Source of the DNA: Pristionchus mayeri
Lineage: Eukaryota > Nematoda > Chromadorea > Rhabditida > Neodiplogasteridae
Reading direction: 5' to 3'
NCBI GenBank assembly: GCA_036245805.1
Contig: BTRK01000003.1
Span: forward strand, 10,788,001 to 10,852,000
DNA: 64,000 nt
Shown here: one piece after another, positions 46,058 through 57,114 of the stretch
How the letters are laid out: the number at the start of each line of letters is the position of its first letter
Position numbering within the stretch: the first letter of the stretch is position 1
Translations under genes and position numbers: made by a program
The notes under the pieces: model-generated
What the model saw: the letters and a program-made list of their open reading frames with translations, nothing else
What the model was told of the DNA's origin: nothing
The model's database searches: none

Positions 46058-47298
46058 TTGGGGTGTCCGGAAAGTTCGTATAATTTTTTGTTTTTATTTT
46101 TTATTCAATGCTTTACAATTCTCAGTGACCAATGTATGCCCCCTTCTTTCTCACTACCTCCCTCCAGCGATTGGGCAGGGTCTCGATTCCTCTCTTCCAG
46201 AATGCGGGTTTCTTCGAGACCGCCCAGTTCACGAAAGCTCTCACAACTTCATCTCGATTCTTGAACTTCTTTCCTTTGCAGAAGTCAGAGAGAGAGCGGA
46301 AGCAGTGGTAGTCGCATGGGGAGAGATCCGGGGAATACGGTGGATGGGGAATCCTCTCGATCTTCAGCTCGTCCATTTTCTTCTGGGTCATCTTCGCTCG
46401 ATGTGGGCGAGCATTTTCCATCAGAAGAAGAATTTTGCCCTGGTTCAGGAGTCTGGGAGGGACTCTGATCGTGACATCTTCCAGTTGCTCAGAGAAGAGG
46501 TCGGCATTGAGGCTGGTGCCAGGGGCGAGGATCTCCCAGTAGATGGGACCGAGCACTGAGAAGAAGAAGCAGAAGAGTTCCTTCTTTCCGTGCTCTTCCT
46601 TCTTCGGGACGGGCGTGGGCTTCTCATCTGCATCCACCCATTGCAGTCTCCTCGCAGGGTTATCGTACGTGATCCACTTCTCATCTGTAGCGATGATGGA
46701 ATGGACCCATCGAAGATTGGATCTACGATGGAGTAATTCCCGACAGACTTGAACACGATTTTTCAGCTGTTCGGGGGAGAGGTCATGGGGAATCACTTGT
46801 GGGAGTTTCGGCTTCTTCCCAGAGCGATGGAGGATATCGGACACCGTTGATCTGGCAGTACCAGTATCCTTCTTCAACTCACGCACACTGGCCATGGGCT
46901 TGCGCTTCAGTGTGCGGAGAACGAGAGGCTGATCGAGGGAGGGAGGGCGTCCAGAGCGGGGTTGATCATCGAGACCAAACTCCCCTTTCTTGAAGCGGGA
47001 GAACCACTTATAGCAGAAGGGTATGAAGGGGGCGTCAGCTCCTCCGACTGGGCCAGGGCAGAGTGGGCCTCCTTCACGGATCGGCCAAGACGGTAGTAAT
47101 GAAGTAAAACTGCTCGGAGGTAGAGATGGGAGTCCATCACAAGAATCAATGTAGCAACTAGGAGACTGATTAAATCCTCTCACTACTCAACGTCAAAATG
47201 ATGCAATACATTGTTGACAAACAGATTGCGCAATCACTGCATTTGATCGCGAACTGACTTTTTTCCGAAGCATTATACGAACTTTCCGGACACACCAA
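46058..47298 (-). mobile_element. mariner transposon, copy 2 (mosaic, at palindrome boundary)
   Basis: A 1,241-bp element flanked by TA (46056-46057 and 47299-47300). The outer terminal repeat has one change (cacaccaa for caccccaa). Sequence from 46,058 to 46,610 shares every diagnostic base with copy 1, including the Glu codon at 46,416-46,418 and SLNADLF. Sequence from 46,703 to 47,298 shares diagnostics with copy 3, including the one-base deletion near 47,043, the GTCAG near the end and the WVHSI codon. The switch lies within about 93 bp. Confidence 0.95.
46122..47137 (-). pseudogene. mariner transposase, copy 2: frameshifted and catalytic Asp to Glu
   Basis: The N-terminal frame (MDSHLYLRAVLLHYYRLG...) is lost after ALAQSE by a one-base deletion shared with copy 3. 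Downstream the frame is open to the normal C-terminus. The second catalytic residue is Glu (MENARPH), as in copy 1. A private change gives NPARRL where the other copies have NPVRRL. It combines both defects, as expected for a recombinant of the other two. Confidence 0.9.
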
Positions 47299-49688
47299 TA
47301 GTTCCAATCATAAATTAAGGATAGACTAATTAATGAGTGATATTCATATTTCCAGTCCCGCTCCGACGACCCTCACAATGTGCTCGAATCAGCTCGCGAA
47401 GACTGTCACGATATCTGCGATCGGAGATTCCTATTTTGGGTGTACTGAAGGAACGATAAACAATTGCTATTATTATTTCCGCCGGATGTATATGTTGACA
47501 CTTTAGAGAATTATATTGTTCACGGATCTCCTGTAATAATATTAGGAACCGAAGCGACAGAACAATATTTTTGGTCATGGATTTGACACCAAAATGACTG
47601 ACGAAAATGAGGATGAGGGGTATCACCATTGTTTTTTTCTCCGAAACATGCATGTTTTGACCTACCACTTTGGAAAGATGTATCTCAGTCAATTGTTGAC
47701 CTACAGAGACCGAATTTTTTTCAATCGATGCACATTCAGGTAATCTAAAAATATGCTTTCTTATGCTAAGTGCGGAAATTACGCGTTCACTTAGTTTCGC
47801 TCAAAAAAACTTACTTTTGATCTGAAACTACCTTTTTTGATCTGAAACTACCTGTGATCTAAAGGTCACGACTTTTATGCTTGATTCGGATTCGCCACCC
47901 CATAATTGGGGTATGCACATAGTTCGTTTGTCATAATTCGAAGAGTATCATATCGCCACTCAGTAAGGACAATTTGAACTTGATTAAGTTTTGTGAATGA
48001 ATCTCGGTGTGTATTTGGCTTACGGTATATGCAAAATTGCGAAGTAAAACTACTACGAGATAGCTCTAGAGCAGGTCTCCGAGAATGAATACGGGGTGCA
48101 AGACGCCAAACTTGGCCGTTTTCGAGATATGGCGTGAAAACGAAAAAAAATTGGAGCTCTGTGGAGAGGGGACTCGCTCCACTGTAAATCTGTTAAAACT
48201 CGCGTCGCAAGGTGGTTTCATTTTCCTGCATTTTTACAGGAGAACCGTGGTAGGATATCAGTTGATTTTTTTTCTCAACTTTCTGCACAATCGTCGTGTC
48301 CAAATCTTCATACCATTTTGAGTTAATAGCTCTAGACTGAACCGGACTGCCGGTTAATCATAGATTTCAATTATGCATCATCCAAATTTTAATGACAAAT
48401 TTTAACGTTCGTTTGAACGAACAGTGTTTTTAACTACGTTGCATACGTCAATAACGCGTTATAACGATTTGATTTTCGATTGGATCCGAGAATCAATCTG
48501 TCACGCAAATGAACTTTCGTCCCTCCCTCTGACACGTTGTGTTTTTAAAAAGTTCATTTACGTGGCAGAATCGATCCCTGTCAATTAGCGAGAGGAAAAA
48601 GTGGCGTCGAAACCTTGTTTTTCGGTGTACTTCAAAGGTGTACCTAGCTGGCGCATGGGGCGGAGTTTGAGCCCTGCCACCATACTAATTGGAGTTCATA
48701 GTAAAATGAGAGAGTGTAGGAATGAGAGAGGGACCGTCCTCATTCTTCACTATCTATCTCATGTTACTATGAACTTGGTACAGCGGCTGGTCGCAGCTCA
48801 TCTCGCGGAATTGGTGAGTTTGTGTACGTAAAATTTGAAAATAGTCGTAGCGGCATTCTCAAAAGATATTCAGCTCCTGACTCTGCTCATATCACCTGAT
48901 CTCTCCCCGATACGATTGGTGATAGAGGACGCAGAGCTATGAGAGCGATAAGGTAGTGTCTTCTGATGATTCGGGATCTAATTTTGTTGTAAAATGATAG
49001 GGCAGCGTTTCAGAGGCGGGAAGAAAGACCTATCCCGCGGCCATTCCTTGTGACTAAATCGATAAATAATTGAATGACTTTCCGACTATCATTTGTCAAT
49101 AATACGAAATTGACCGAACAATTGCATTAACATGTTGTATTATGTTTATTTATAAAATGGACCAATACATCGACACAATTGTTTATTTATTGAACATGTG
49201 TTCGAAGTTAACTATTAGTGAGCATTGCCAGTGGTAGGGATGCCCATATCGATGTTGTCGGCTGTCTCATATTCATTTTCCGTGGGAGAGCGTGGAAGCG
49301 GGAGATTCATGCAAAGATCGAATCTCTGAATAATATCAATAAACGAAGGATTTCAACAAGAACATCGAATTACGATGATCGTTGTTTTAGAATTTTCCGA
49401 CCTCAAGGATCATTTAAACATTGTTGCATTTTTTTTCGATTTGCAAAAGGGAGTAAGTAGTAGGAATTGATTCCTTCATCAAACTATGTTAAGGGGTGAA
49501 CCGGGGAACGAATTTTCGGGAGTCCCATCACGAAAATTCGGCGCTCGCAATGTGAAACAGAAAGATACAATAATTATGTATATAGAGTGAAACTCATTCA
49601 GTCGCTACCCTACGGTGTTATCTTATTTGTCTATTGAACTTCATACAAATTGATTTCTGATCGGACGAGTGTACTCTATGGTACGCAC
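47299..49688. other. right flank of palindrome, no firm gene
   Basis: AT-rich. A minus-strand ORF at 47,330-47,692 ends with SDRRYRDSLRELI, which resembles the C-terminal tail after TM7 of some nematode receptors, but no convincing membrane segments precede it. A small direct duplication (cttttgatctgaaactacct) sits at 47,813-47,855. A short hairpin with stems tctgtcacgcaaatgaact and agttcatttacgtggcaga lies at 48,498-48,568. Confidence 0.35.
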
Positions 49689-50109
49689 TAGGGTTGGCAG
49701 AATGAATCTCTACGTGCAAATCATCAAGTGAAATACAGATGGGGATGAATCTTTCATCTCTCAAATATTATATGGCTACTGAAACATAGTTGACAGAACC
49801 CATTTGACGCAAAATTCATTCGAAATTTTAGTTTTATCGACGGCTGAAACATAACCCAGAACTTTTAAAACGTAGCGCAAAAATATTTTTAAAAATTTAT
49901 TAACATCCGAAATCATTTGTTGAAAATTTTCTGACAGAACGCGTTCGAAAAATAATTTTTCCTTCGAAATACGAATTTTTAAAGTGATTTTTGAGCGAAG
50001 ATTCAAATGAATCTCGATTCAAACGAATCGATTCAATTGAATCTTTCGATCGGGAGATTCAATTAGAAAAGATTCGAGAATCAATGAAAGATTCATTTTG
50101 CCAACCCTA
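49689..50109. mobile_element. hAT-like MITE, 421 bp
   Basis: The ends are tagggttggcagaatgaatc and its near complement, flanked by an 8-bp duplication gtacgcac (49681-49688) / gtatgcac (50110-50117) with one mismatch. The TAGGGTTGGCA terminus and 8-bp duplication are typical of hAT MITEs. The interior has several GATTCAATTGAATC-type inverted motifs. No ORF of note. Confidence 0.8.
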
Positions 50110-50353
50110 GTATGCACGCTGTCTTTATGGGTGACAAAACATTCTCCGGAGCACACCTTTAATAACGGTTTGTTTCAACGAAACGAAATTTCATGATTTA
50201 CAATACTTACCGCTCGTCGTATTCGCGAAATCGAATAACGCGTATATATGGCTACAATAAGTCCGATGAATAAAATGGCAAGGATTGCCGGAATGGTGAT
50301 GTTGAAAATGGGCAGTCCAGATTTCTGAGAAATATGATTAATTTCACATTCAT

Positions 50354-52722
50354 ATATCACAGGTCTTCTGAGAGATCGCAGGTGCCGTTTGACAAAAACT
50401 TCAAACAGCTTGAATCCAAAATGCATGAAGGGGTGGATATCCCAAAGGTCAAGGAACTTTAATTTCAAGTTACAAGGCCGTAAATTATAAATAACCTAAA
50501 AGCCGGCTTTCGAAATTTCGAAATTTCAAAAAATCATGTGATCCTTCAAAGTTGACGAAAAAGCTAGTTCAAAAAGCATTTTGTTCGTCTTGGACCAAAA
50601 ATGATTGGAAAAAAGGATCATGTCGAAACATCCAAGAATTCTTCCAAAAGGTGCTAAAAAGTGGATGAAAAAATTAACCCGGACTGCAATGAGATCTTTG
50701 CAGATGCGAATTCCTCGTACATTTTTACACAAAATAAGCTACTTGTTTGAGCTCTCAGACCGTTCCATTTTTCTCTATGGGTTCAAACGCCGAAAACCTG
50801 CTGTTTTTCGAAAATTCCTAAATTTCAACTATTTGAAATTTTCATATGCAGGCTTTATCAGCGCTCCTATGGACACAAATTTGATTAGTTCCTAGTAATG
50901 TCTCACATTTTGAAGTTTGAAGTCATTTCCCAGAGAAAATATTTTATTCTGAAAAATCTGGATTTCCCTCGAAAACCAACGAAAAATTCGATGATATTTT
51001 TCGTCATAAAATGCGCTTAATTCACTCATACCTAGTTACAAAGACCCAAATATAATACATAAGGCCAATATAACCACTTTTTACTCACCAGCAAGATAAT
51101 AGGCCTGTTTAATCTGTCAGAAATGTGCGAGAAAAAGTTGCGTAAAAAGTTCGCGAACTTCTGATTCTCTCCATTTCGCATGCTCTCTCTCTTTCTCTAA
51201 CCAGGTCGATGAAAAGTTCACGAACTTTTCGACGAACTGTGTTCGAAAATCATACTTTTCTTTTGTTTTACTTACTTTTATAAACTATTTTTGCTTTAAC
51301 TTATGATTTCATATAATGACAACCTTCCCTTAGCTGGAATAGCTTCAGAATACAGCGTAGTGAAAGTAAACAGGGTTGGAGTATTTTTTTCGAAAATGGA
51401 TCACCACTTTCCCCATCCTGTAATGTCAAGCTATTCCATCAGAGGGAAGGTTGTTCTCATACGTAGTCATAAGTTAAGAGCAAAAATAATTGATAAAAAT
51501 AAGTAAAACAAAAGAAAAGTACGAATTTCGAACGAATTAATGCCGGTTTTTAACGAACTTTTCAAGGAGCTGCGTGAAAAGTTAGAGAAAGGCGAGAGAG
51601 CACGCATTCTTGAGAGAGGGAAAAGGAAGTAAACAATCACTGCTTCCTTTTCCCTCTCTCAAGAACGCGTGCTCTCTCGCCTTTCTCTAACTTTTCACGC
51701 AGCTCCTTGAAAAGTTCGTTAAAAACCGGCATTAATTCGTTCGAAATTCGTACTTTTCTTTTGTTTTACTTATTTTTATCAATTATTTTTGCTCTTAACT
51801 TATGACTGCGTATAAGAACAACCTTCCCTCTGATGGAATAGTTTGACATTACAGGGTGGGGAAAGTGGTGACCCATTTTCGAAAAAAATACTCCAACCCT
51901 GTTTACTTTCACTACGCTGTATTCTGAAGCTATTTCAGCTAAGGGAAGGTTGTCATTATAAGAAGTCATAAGCTAAAAGCAAAAATAGTTTATAAAAATA
52001 AGTAAAACAAAAGAAAAGTATGATTTTCGAACATAGTTCGTCGAAAAGTTCGTGAACTTTTCAACGACCTGGTTAGAGAAAGAGAGAGAGTACACGAACA
52101 GGAGAGAATCAGAAGTTCGCGAACTTTTTACGCAACTTTTTACGCAACTTTTCTCGCACATTTCTGACAGATTAAACAAGCCGAATATGTGATCATTGAA
52201 ATTTAGGAATTTTCGAAAAACAGCAGGTTTTCGGCGTTTGAACCCATAGAGAAAAATGGAACGGTCTGAGAGCTCAAACAAGTAGCTTATTTTGTGTAAA
52301 AACGTACGAGAAATTCGAATCTGCAAAGATCTCATTGCAGTCCGGGTTAATTTTTTACAGGACATCCACTTTTTAGCACATTTTGGAATCTAAAAAAACG
52401 AATTCTTGGATGGTTCGACATGATCCTTTTTTCCAATCATTTTTGGTCCAACACAATAATTATTCCTCTCGCGAAGACGAACAAAATGTTTTTTTGAACG
52501 AGCTTTTTCGTCAACTTTGAAGGATCACATGATTTTTTAAAATTTCGAAATTTCGAAAGCCGGCTTTTAGGTTATTTATAATTTACGGCCTTGTAACTTG
52601 AAGTCAAAGTTCCTTGACCTTTGGGGTATCCACCCCTTCAATGCATTTTGGATTCAAGCTGTTTGAAGTTTTTGTCAAACGGGGGTCTGGATTTCATGCA
52701 TTTTCTCAGAAGACCTCTGATA
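50354..52722. repeat. second, older inverted repeat built of nested hairpins (2.4 kb)
   Basis: The left arm 50,354-51,629 and right arm 51,643-52,720 are inverted copies around a 13-bp spacer, centre about 51,636, with many mismatches and a block of about 240 bp (50,830-51,105) absent from the right arm. Within each arm the central 480 bp is itself a hairpin. The blocks 51,150-51,385 and 51,390-51,629 are inverted relatives sharing acttttcttttgttttactt and acaaccttccct, and the same holds for the mirrored pair. There are thus four copies of one block in alternating orientation. No transposase or target duplication was identified. Confidence 0.8.
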
Positions 52723-53622
52723 TATGGTTGTCTCAAAAGTTTCTGACTATTTTCATTTTTTCATGTTTTCACCTCTCCTGTCCTTGGATGTCGACCGATC
52801 TACTTCTGGTCTTCTACCATATACAAGGGCTTGGGTTCTCTATCTAGCTCAAATTACCTCAGTCCTAAAGAGCTCTTGAGATTCTCGCGATAAACTATGA
52901 AATTCAACGAGATGGCAAAGGGGCTAACTTTTTCAAAGGTTCAAAATTCTTCGGAAAACCGTGTGAGGTGCAAATTTAATACACTACTGTGAAGTACTCC
53001 CAACAAGCTATTAACGAGTCATATTTGATAGATGTACTGTTATATCCACGTATATAGGGAGCGCACAATCTGAAAACTACACATGCTGGTAATTCGCGAA
53101 GCAGCATCAATAGATCCTGGAATTGCATTAAGGATCCGAGAGAGCTAATTTGAGGTGATATGCGAAATACGTTCCCCATAAAATATATGACTAGAATTAG
53201 GAGATATTTGAACTATCCGTTGTTAAGTTTAGCTTATAGGAATATGGTAGTCCAATCTCAAGCATTAAAATATGGCATTTTCACAACCTCCCCGAGCATT
53301 GAGCAAGCATTGATTTCCGTATTTTACGAGGTTATCTGAACAATTAGTCCTTGGGGTATACCTCATTCGCCAGGCAGAATCAGTAGGGCAATCCTGTTCG
53401 AGAATTCATCATCAACAAAATGCACTAAAAATAGGCAAATTTCGGTATTTCGGCAAAGATAGTTAATTTCTCTCAAACTACGCATTAGAGTTTACATTGC
53501 AATGTATGGTGGTATTACACTACCAAGACCCTAACTCATGCCAAAAGGAAAATTGAAACATCCGATGGTAACGAGAGCAGACTTGAAAAATTAAATGGTC
53601 AGAAACTTTTGAGACAACCTAA
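52723..53622. mobile_element. mariner-like non-autonomous element, 900 bp
   Basis: Terminal inverted repeats ggttgtctcaaaagtttctg (from 52,726) and its complement ending at 53,618 lie between TA dinucleotides (52721-52722 and 53623-53624). The ttaggttg-type terminus is that of many mariner elements. The interior shows no transposase. It abuts the outer end of the 2.4-kb inverted repeat. Confidence 0.6.
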
Positions 53623-53903
53623 TACAATAAATTACGATCATTTCATAAAGAAAAAAACAAATGCTGCTCACTTCGGAGTTTGATGCTGATGAATTTTCAA
53701 TTGCGGATGCTGAAATTATGCTTATTTTAAATTATATGTTTATTAAGGAACAGCTGGACGAACTGTGTGTGTATTATGGAAATGACATGTACACATTAGT
53801 TCCATATTAGAAAAAATCAGGAATCCAAAGAGCTACGTATCATGGCTATCCAGATCATGTTCTTTTAAAGGAAGATAATTTAGACCAGCACTGCACCCCG
53901 TAC

Positions 53904-55784
53904 CTTGCCATGATTCCAGTCTGAACTTTTCCTGCGTATCGACGAAAGTTTGCAGTAACACCATCCCGTTTACATTAGATGTATCCACTTTTAGAAAGTC
54001 GGAAGCGACGCGGAATGACCACTCATCGCCGTGTCTTTCAGGCGTCCACATCTCGCTTTCAACCGCTTTATCCGAGAGATCCACTTTTTTTTTCTCTATT
54101 AACTCGTAAATAATTGCCGGAGCAGAAAGCCTTTGAAAGCGACCTAAAGTAAATATTGGGGTGTCCGGAAAGTTCGTATAATGCTTCGGAAAAAAGTCAG
54201 TTCGCGATCAAATGCAGTGATTGCGCAATCTGTTTGTCAACAATATATTGCATCATTCTGACGTTGAGTAGTGAGAGGATTTAATCAGTCTCCTAGTTGC
54301 TACATTGATTCTTGTGATGGACTCCCATCTCTACCTCCGAGCAGTTTTACTTCACTACTACCGTCTTGGCCGATCCGTGAAGGAGGCCCACTCTGCCCTG
54401 GCCCAGTCGGAGGAGCTGACGCCCCCTTCATACCCTTCTGCTATAAGTGGTTCTCCCGCTTCAAGAAAGGGGAGTTTGGTCTCGATGATCAACCCCGCTC
54501 TGGACGCCCTCCCTCCCTCGATCAGCCTCTCGTTCTCCGCACACTGAAGCGCAAGCCCATGGCCAGTGTGCGTGAGTTGAAGAAGGATACTGGTACTGCC
54601 AGATCAACGGTGTCCGATATCCTCCATCGCTCTGGGAAGAAGCCGAAACTCCCACAAGTGATTCCCCATGACCTCTCCCCCGAACAGCTGAAAAATCGTG
54701 TTCAAGTCTGTCGGGAATTACTCCATCGTAGATCCAATCTTCGATGGGTCCATTCCATCATCGCTACAGATGAGAAGTGGATCACGTACGATAACCCTGT
54801 GAGGAGACTGCAATGGGTGGATGCAGATGAGAAGCCCACGCCCATCCCGAAGAAGGAAGAGCACGGAAAGAAGGAACTCCTCTGCTTCTTCTTCTCAGTG
54901 CTCGGTCCCATCTACTGGGAGATCCTCGCCCCTGGCACCAGCATCAATGCCGACCTCTTCTCTGAACAACTGGAAGATGTCGCGATCAGAGTCCCTCCCA
55001 GACTCCTGAACCAGGGCAAAATTCTTCTTCTGATGGACAATGCTCGCCCACATCGAGCGAAGATGACCCAGAAGAAAATGGACGAGCTGAAGATCGAGAG
55101 GATTCCCCATCCACCGTATTCCCCGGATCTCTCCCCATGCGACTACCACTGCTTCCGCTCTCTCTCTGACTTCTGCAAAGGAAAGAAGTTCAAGAATCGA
55201 GATGAAGTTGTGAGGGCTTTCGTGAACTGGGCGGTCTCGAAGAAACCCGCATTCTGGAAGAGAGGAATCGAGACCCTGCCCAATCGCTGGAGGGAGGTAG
55301 TAAGAAAGAAGGGGGCATACATTGGTCACTGAGAATTGTAAAGCATTGAATAAAAAATAAAAACTAAAAATTTTACGAACTTTCCGGACACCCCAATACT
55401 ATATCCTTCATTTATTGGCTTTTTATAGTATGTATGAACTGGAGACAGTTCATACATGCTAGATATTGTAACACTAACTAAAAATGATTGTTTCAAGCGA
55501 TTAGCATGTACTGTAGTTACCATTGTTCGTGTATTTTGTATATTAACTGATATAGCCCACTTTGAGCTCGCAATTATCATACCTGGCCAAGTATCGAGCC
55601 AGAAATGTTCACAGTTGTCCAGTTGATCTTTATCAGTAGAAGCAGAGCTATTGCTGTCTGCGCTCAAAAACCCTCCATTATTGCCAAGAAACATCCAGGA
55701 ACTGTCCACGTTCCTGTAGGGTGTCCACATTTCTTGCTCCGTATCATCAATCGAGAGTTCGACAGAACCTGGGTTCAACTTGCA
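53904..55784 (-). CDS. beta-trefoil-like repeat gene, two duplicated exons, interrupted by mariner 3
   Basis: Two minus-strand exons, 55583-55784 and 53904-54143, encode paralogous segments. The first reads DTEQEMWTPYRNVDSSWMF, then GGFLSADSN and FWLDTWPG. The second reads AVESEMWTPERHGDEWSF, then DFLKVDTSN and KFRLESWQG. Alternating W.F, FL..D and F.LE.W motifs recall beta-trefoil folds of the fascin or actin-cross-linking type, which is inferred by eye only. Both exons end after one base of a codon, and the second also begins in the matching phase, so exon duplication keeps the frame. The donors GGCCAG|GTATGA and GGCAAG|GTACGG show that more exons follow. The 5' and 3' ends of the gene are not resolved. 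Mariner 3 fills the intron between the exons. Confidence 0.5.
54156..55396 (+). mobile_element. mariner transposon, copy 3
   Basis: A 1,241-bp element with the ttggggtgtccggaaagttc ends and TA flanks (54154-54155 and 55397-55398). It lies in the intron of a minus-strand gene, and its left edge is only 12 bp from the 3' splice site at 54,143-54,145. The 3' terminal repeat has one change (ttttacg for attatacg region). This is the donor type for the outer half of mosaic copy 2. Confidence 0.95.
54317..55332 (+). pseudogene. mariner transposase, copy 3: catalytic triad intact but frameshifted
   Basis: The proper start (MDSHLYLRAV) at 54,317 runs only to ALAQSE, where a one-base deletion near 54,410 throws the frame into PPSYPSAISGS. 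From there the normal frame (ADAPFIPFCYKW...) is open to the C-terminus. All three catalytic acidic residues are present (TDEKW, MDNARPH with the Asp codon at 55,036-55,038, SPCDYH). A second ORF start further upstream (54,271) reads through the 5' UTR into the main frame but lacks the true N-terminus, so an active DNA-binding domain is unlikely. Confidence 0.9.
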
Positions 55785-55852
55785 CTAGATACATTAATTG
55801 AGTAAGTAATCCATCATATTTTAATTAATTACTGTATAAAGAAATATCGTAA

Positions 55853-55905
55853 CGTCTGTCTGTCTGTCCGTCCGTCCGTCCGTCTGTCCCTTTGTCTGTC
55901 ACACT
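55853..55905 (+). repeat. (GTCT/GTCC)n microsatellite
   Basis: An irregular run of GTCTGTCTGTCC and GTCCGTCC tetranucleotides ending in GTCTGTCAC. It directly precedes the tandem repeat at 55,905-56,200. Confidence 0.85.
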
Positions 55906-56200
55906 TTTTCTTCAAATCGCTCTAGTTCGGCTCAAAATCGTCCTATGTGCCTAAGACCTTGATCATATGAAAACCGTTCACGAGTACTTTCAAAATCTTT
56001 GATTTTTGTAGTTTGTAGTTTGATCTTTTTCTTCAAATGGCTCTAACTCGCTTCAAAATCATCGTAGAAGGATAGGACCTTGACCGTTGGCATCCCCATG
56101 GCGAGCGCTTTTAAAATATGAAACTTGATCTTTGATCTTTGATCTCTTTTCCTCAAATCGCTCTAACTTGGCTCAAACACGTCCGTGTGGCGAAGACCCA
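55905..56200 (+). repeat. tandem repeat, about 125 bp x 2.4
   Basis: Three starts of the same diverged unit, tttttcttcaaatcgctcta at 55,907, a variant at 56,027 and another at 56,150, each followed by a CTCAAAATC.TC stretch and GACCTTGA. No coding potential. Confidence 0.6.
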
Positions 56201-56515
56201 TCCCAACTTTTTCGAATCACCCTCGGCCTCACGAGCCTTTTACAACGTTTTAAGCAGGCTTCTACTAGCATACCTTAGAACACGGTAACGTAGTTATTTG
56301 CGCATTCACAACCCATCGTTTAGAAATTTAGCACATAGCTGTTGTAAAATCTCCCCAACTTGCTCTCACTCCCCGCAGCGTAAGCGTTGTGAAAGGCTCG
56401 AGAGGCCGAGGGTGATTCGAAAAAGTTGGGATGGGGCGAAGCCCCATCCCAACTTTTTCGAATTGCCCGAGGCCTCACGAGCCTTTTACAACGTTTTAAG
56501 CAGGCTCTCACCAGT
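56195..56515. repeat. hairpin repeat with 53-bp near-perfect stem
   Basis: 56,385-56,437 and 56,441-56,493 are inverted copies around a GAA loop (ggggc-gaa-gcccc), with few mismatches. A third, direct copy of the right stem (cccatcccaactttttcgaa...) lies at 56,197-56,260. The whole is probably a MITE or part of one. Confidence 0.7.
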
Positions 56516-56599
56516 CGCGTCCAATTGTTATCCTTAAAACACAACTCCGCGAACCACGTAGCGACCGAAGGTCGCTAGTTAATAATACATAAACTTTAA

Positions 56600-56842
56600 T
56601 TAATTAATTAATATACCTCTCCTCTGGTCCGACGGTTTCGCACGGACGTATTGTTTACGTGCACAATTAGATTCGATCAGGACCTGCGTTTCTGTGTTGA
56701 TTCGTCGTGTTCGTTGTTGATCTATAGTCAAACTATTTTCTAACCTGCTCACCACGCGCCACAATGTGCCATTGCGCACATCCTCTGTTTTTGCTTTACA
56801 AAATCCAATGTTATTGGGTCTCCAACGCCGGCGGCGACCCCC
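56600..56842. other. no gene seen
   Basis: Short stretch between the hairpin repeat and the nested foldback element, ending in a GCCGGCGGCGACCCCCAG block related to the dispersed family at 12,224. Confidence 0.4.
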
Positions 56843-57114
56843 AGCAGTGCTGAACGACGTATAGGGGGTCATGGTCAAAGATCAATCGGTAGGTCAATGG
56901 TACACCTCTCTATTCTTCCCTCTAGAGCACCGTGCCGTATCCCCCCTGGCAGTGCACGCGCGGCGCAAGGGGGAGCGCTAATAGGAGAGGGGGGGGGGGG
57001 AGAGGAGAGACGCCCTCCCTTTAGTGTATTCCTGTCTGTAGCCCTCTTACATGTGCGAATTTGCTCTTGCGCGGAATTTTATCTTACTGTATTGAAATTT
57101 AATATGAACAAATT

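Larger units (their letters stand above)
23991..46703 (-). repeat. right arm of giant palindrome (about 22.7 kb)
   Basis: Reverse complement of 2,604-23,874 with a 2.9-kb LINE inserted and one fewer 1.5-kb tandem unit. The outer boundary lies between 46,610 (last position matching only mariner copy 1) and 46,703 (first position matching only mariner copy 3). Sequence beyond mariner 2 has no counterpart left of mariner 1. Confidence 0.95.

Noticed and set aside
2604..46703. Palindrome as a missed-adapter long-read artefact
   Set aside because: The arms differ by a LINE with its own target duplication, by array copy number and by SNPs, the spacer is 116 bp, and the outer flanks are different. 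An artefact would give identical arms. Read mapping is still needed for proof.
47330..47692. C-terminal exon of a seven-transmembrane receptor (SDRRYRDSLRELI)
   Set aside because: The tail resembles such receptors, but no membrane segment or neighbouring exon in phase was found.
54271..55332. 353-residue transposase ORF of mariner copies 2 and 3 taken as the true protein
   Set aside because: Its first 48 or so residues come from the 5' UTR and an out-of-frame reading of the real N-terminus. The correct frame is shown by copy 1.
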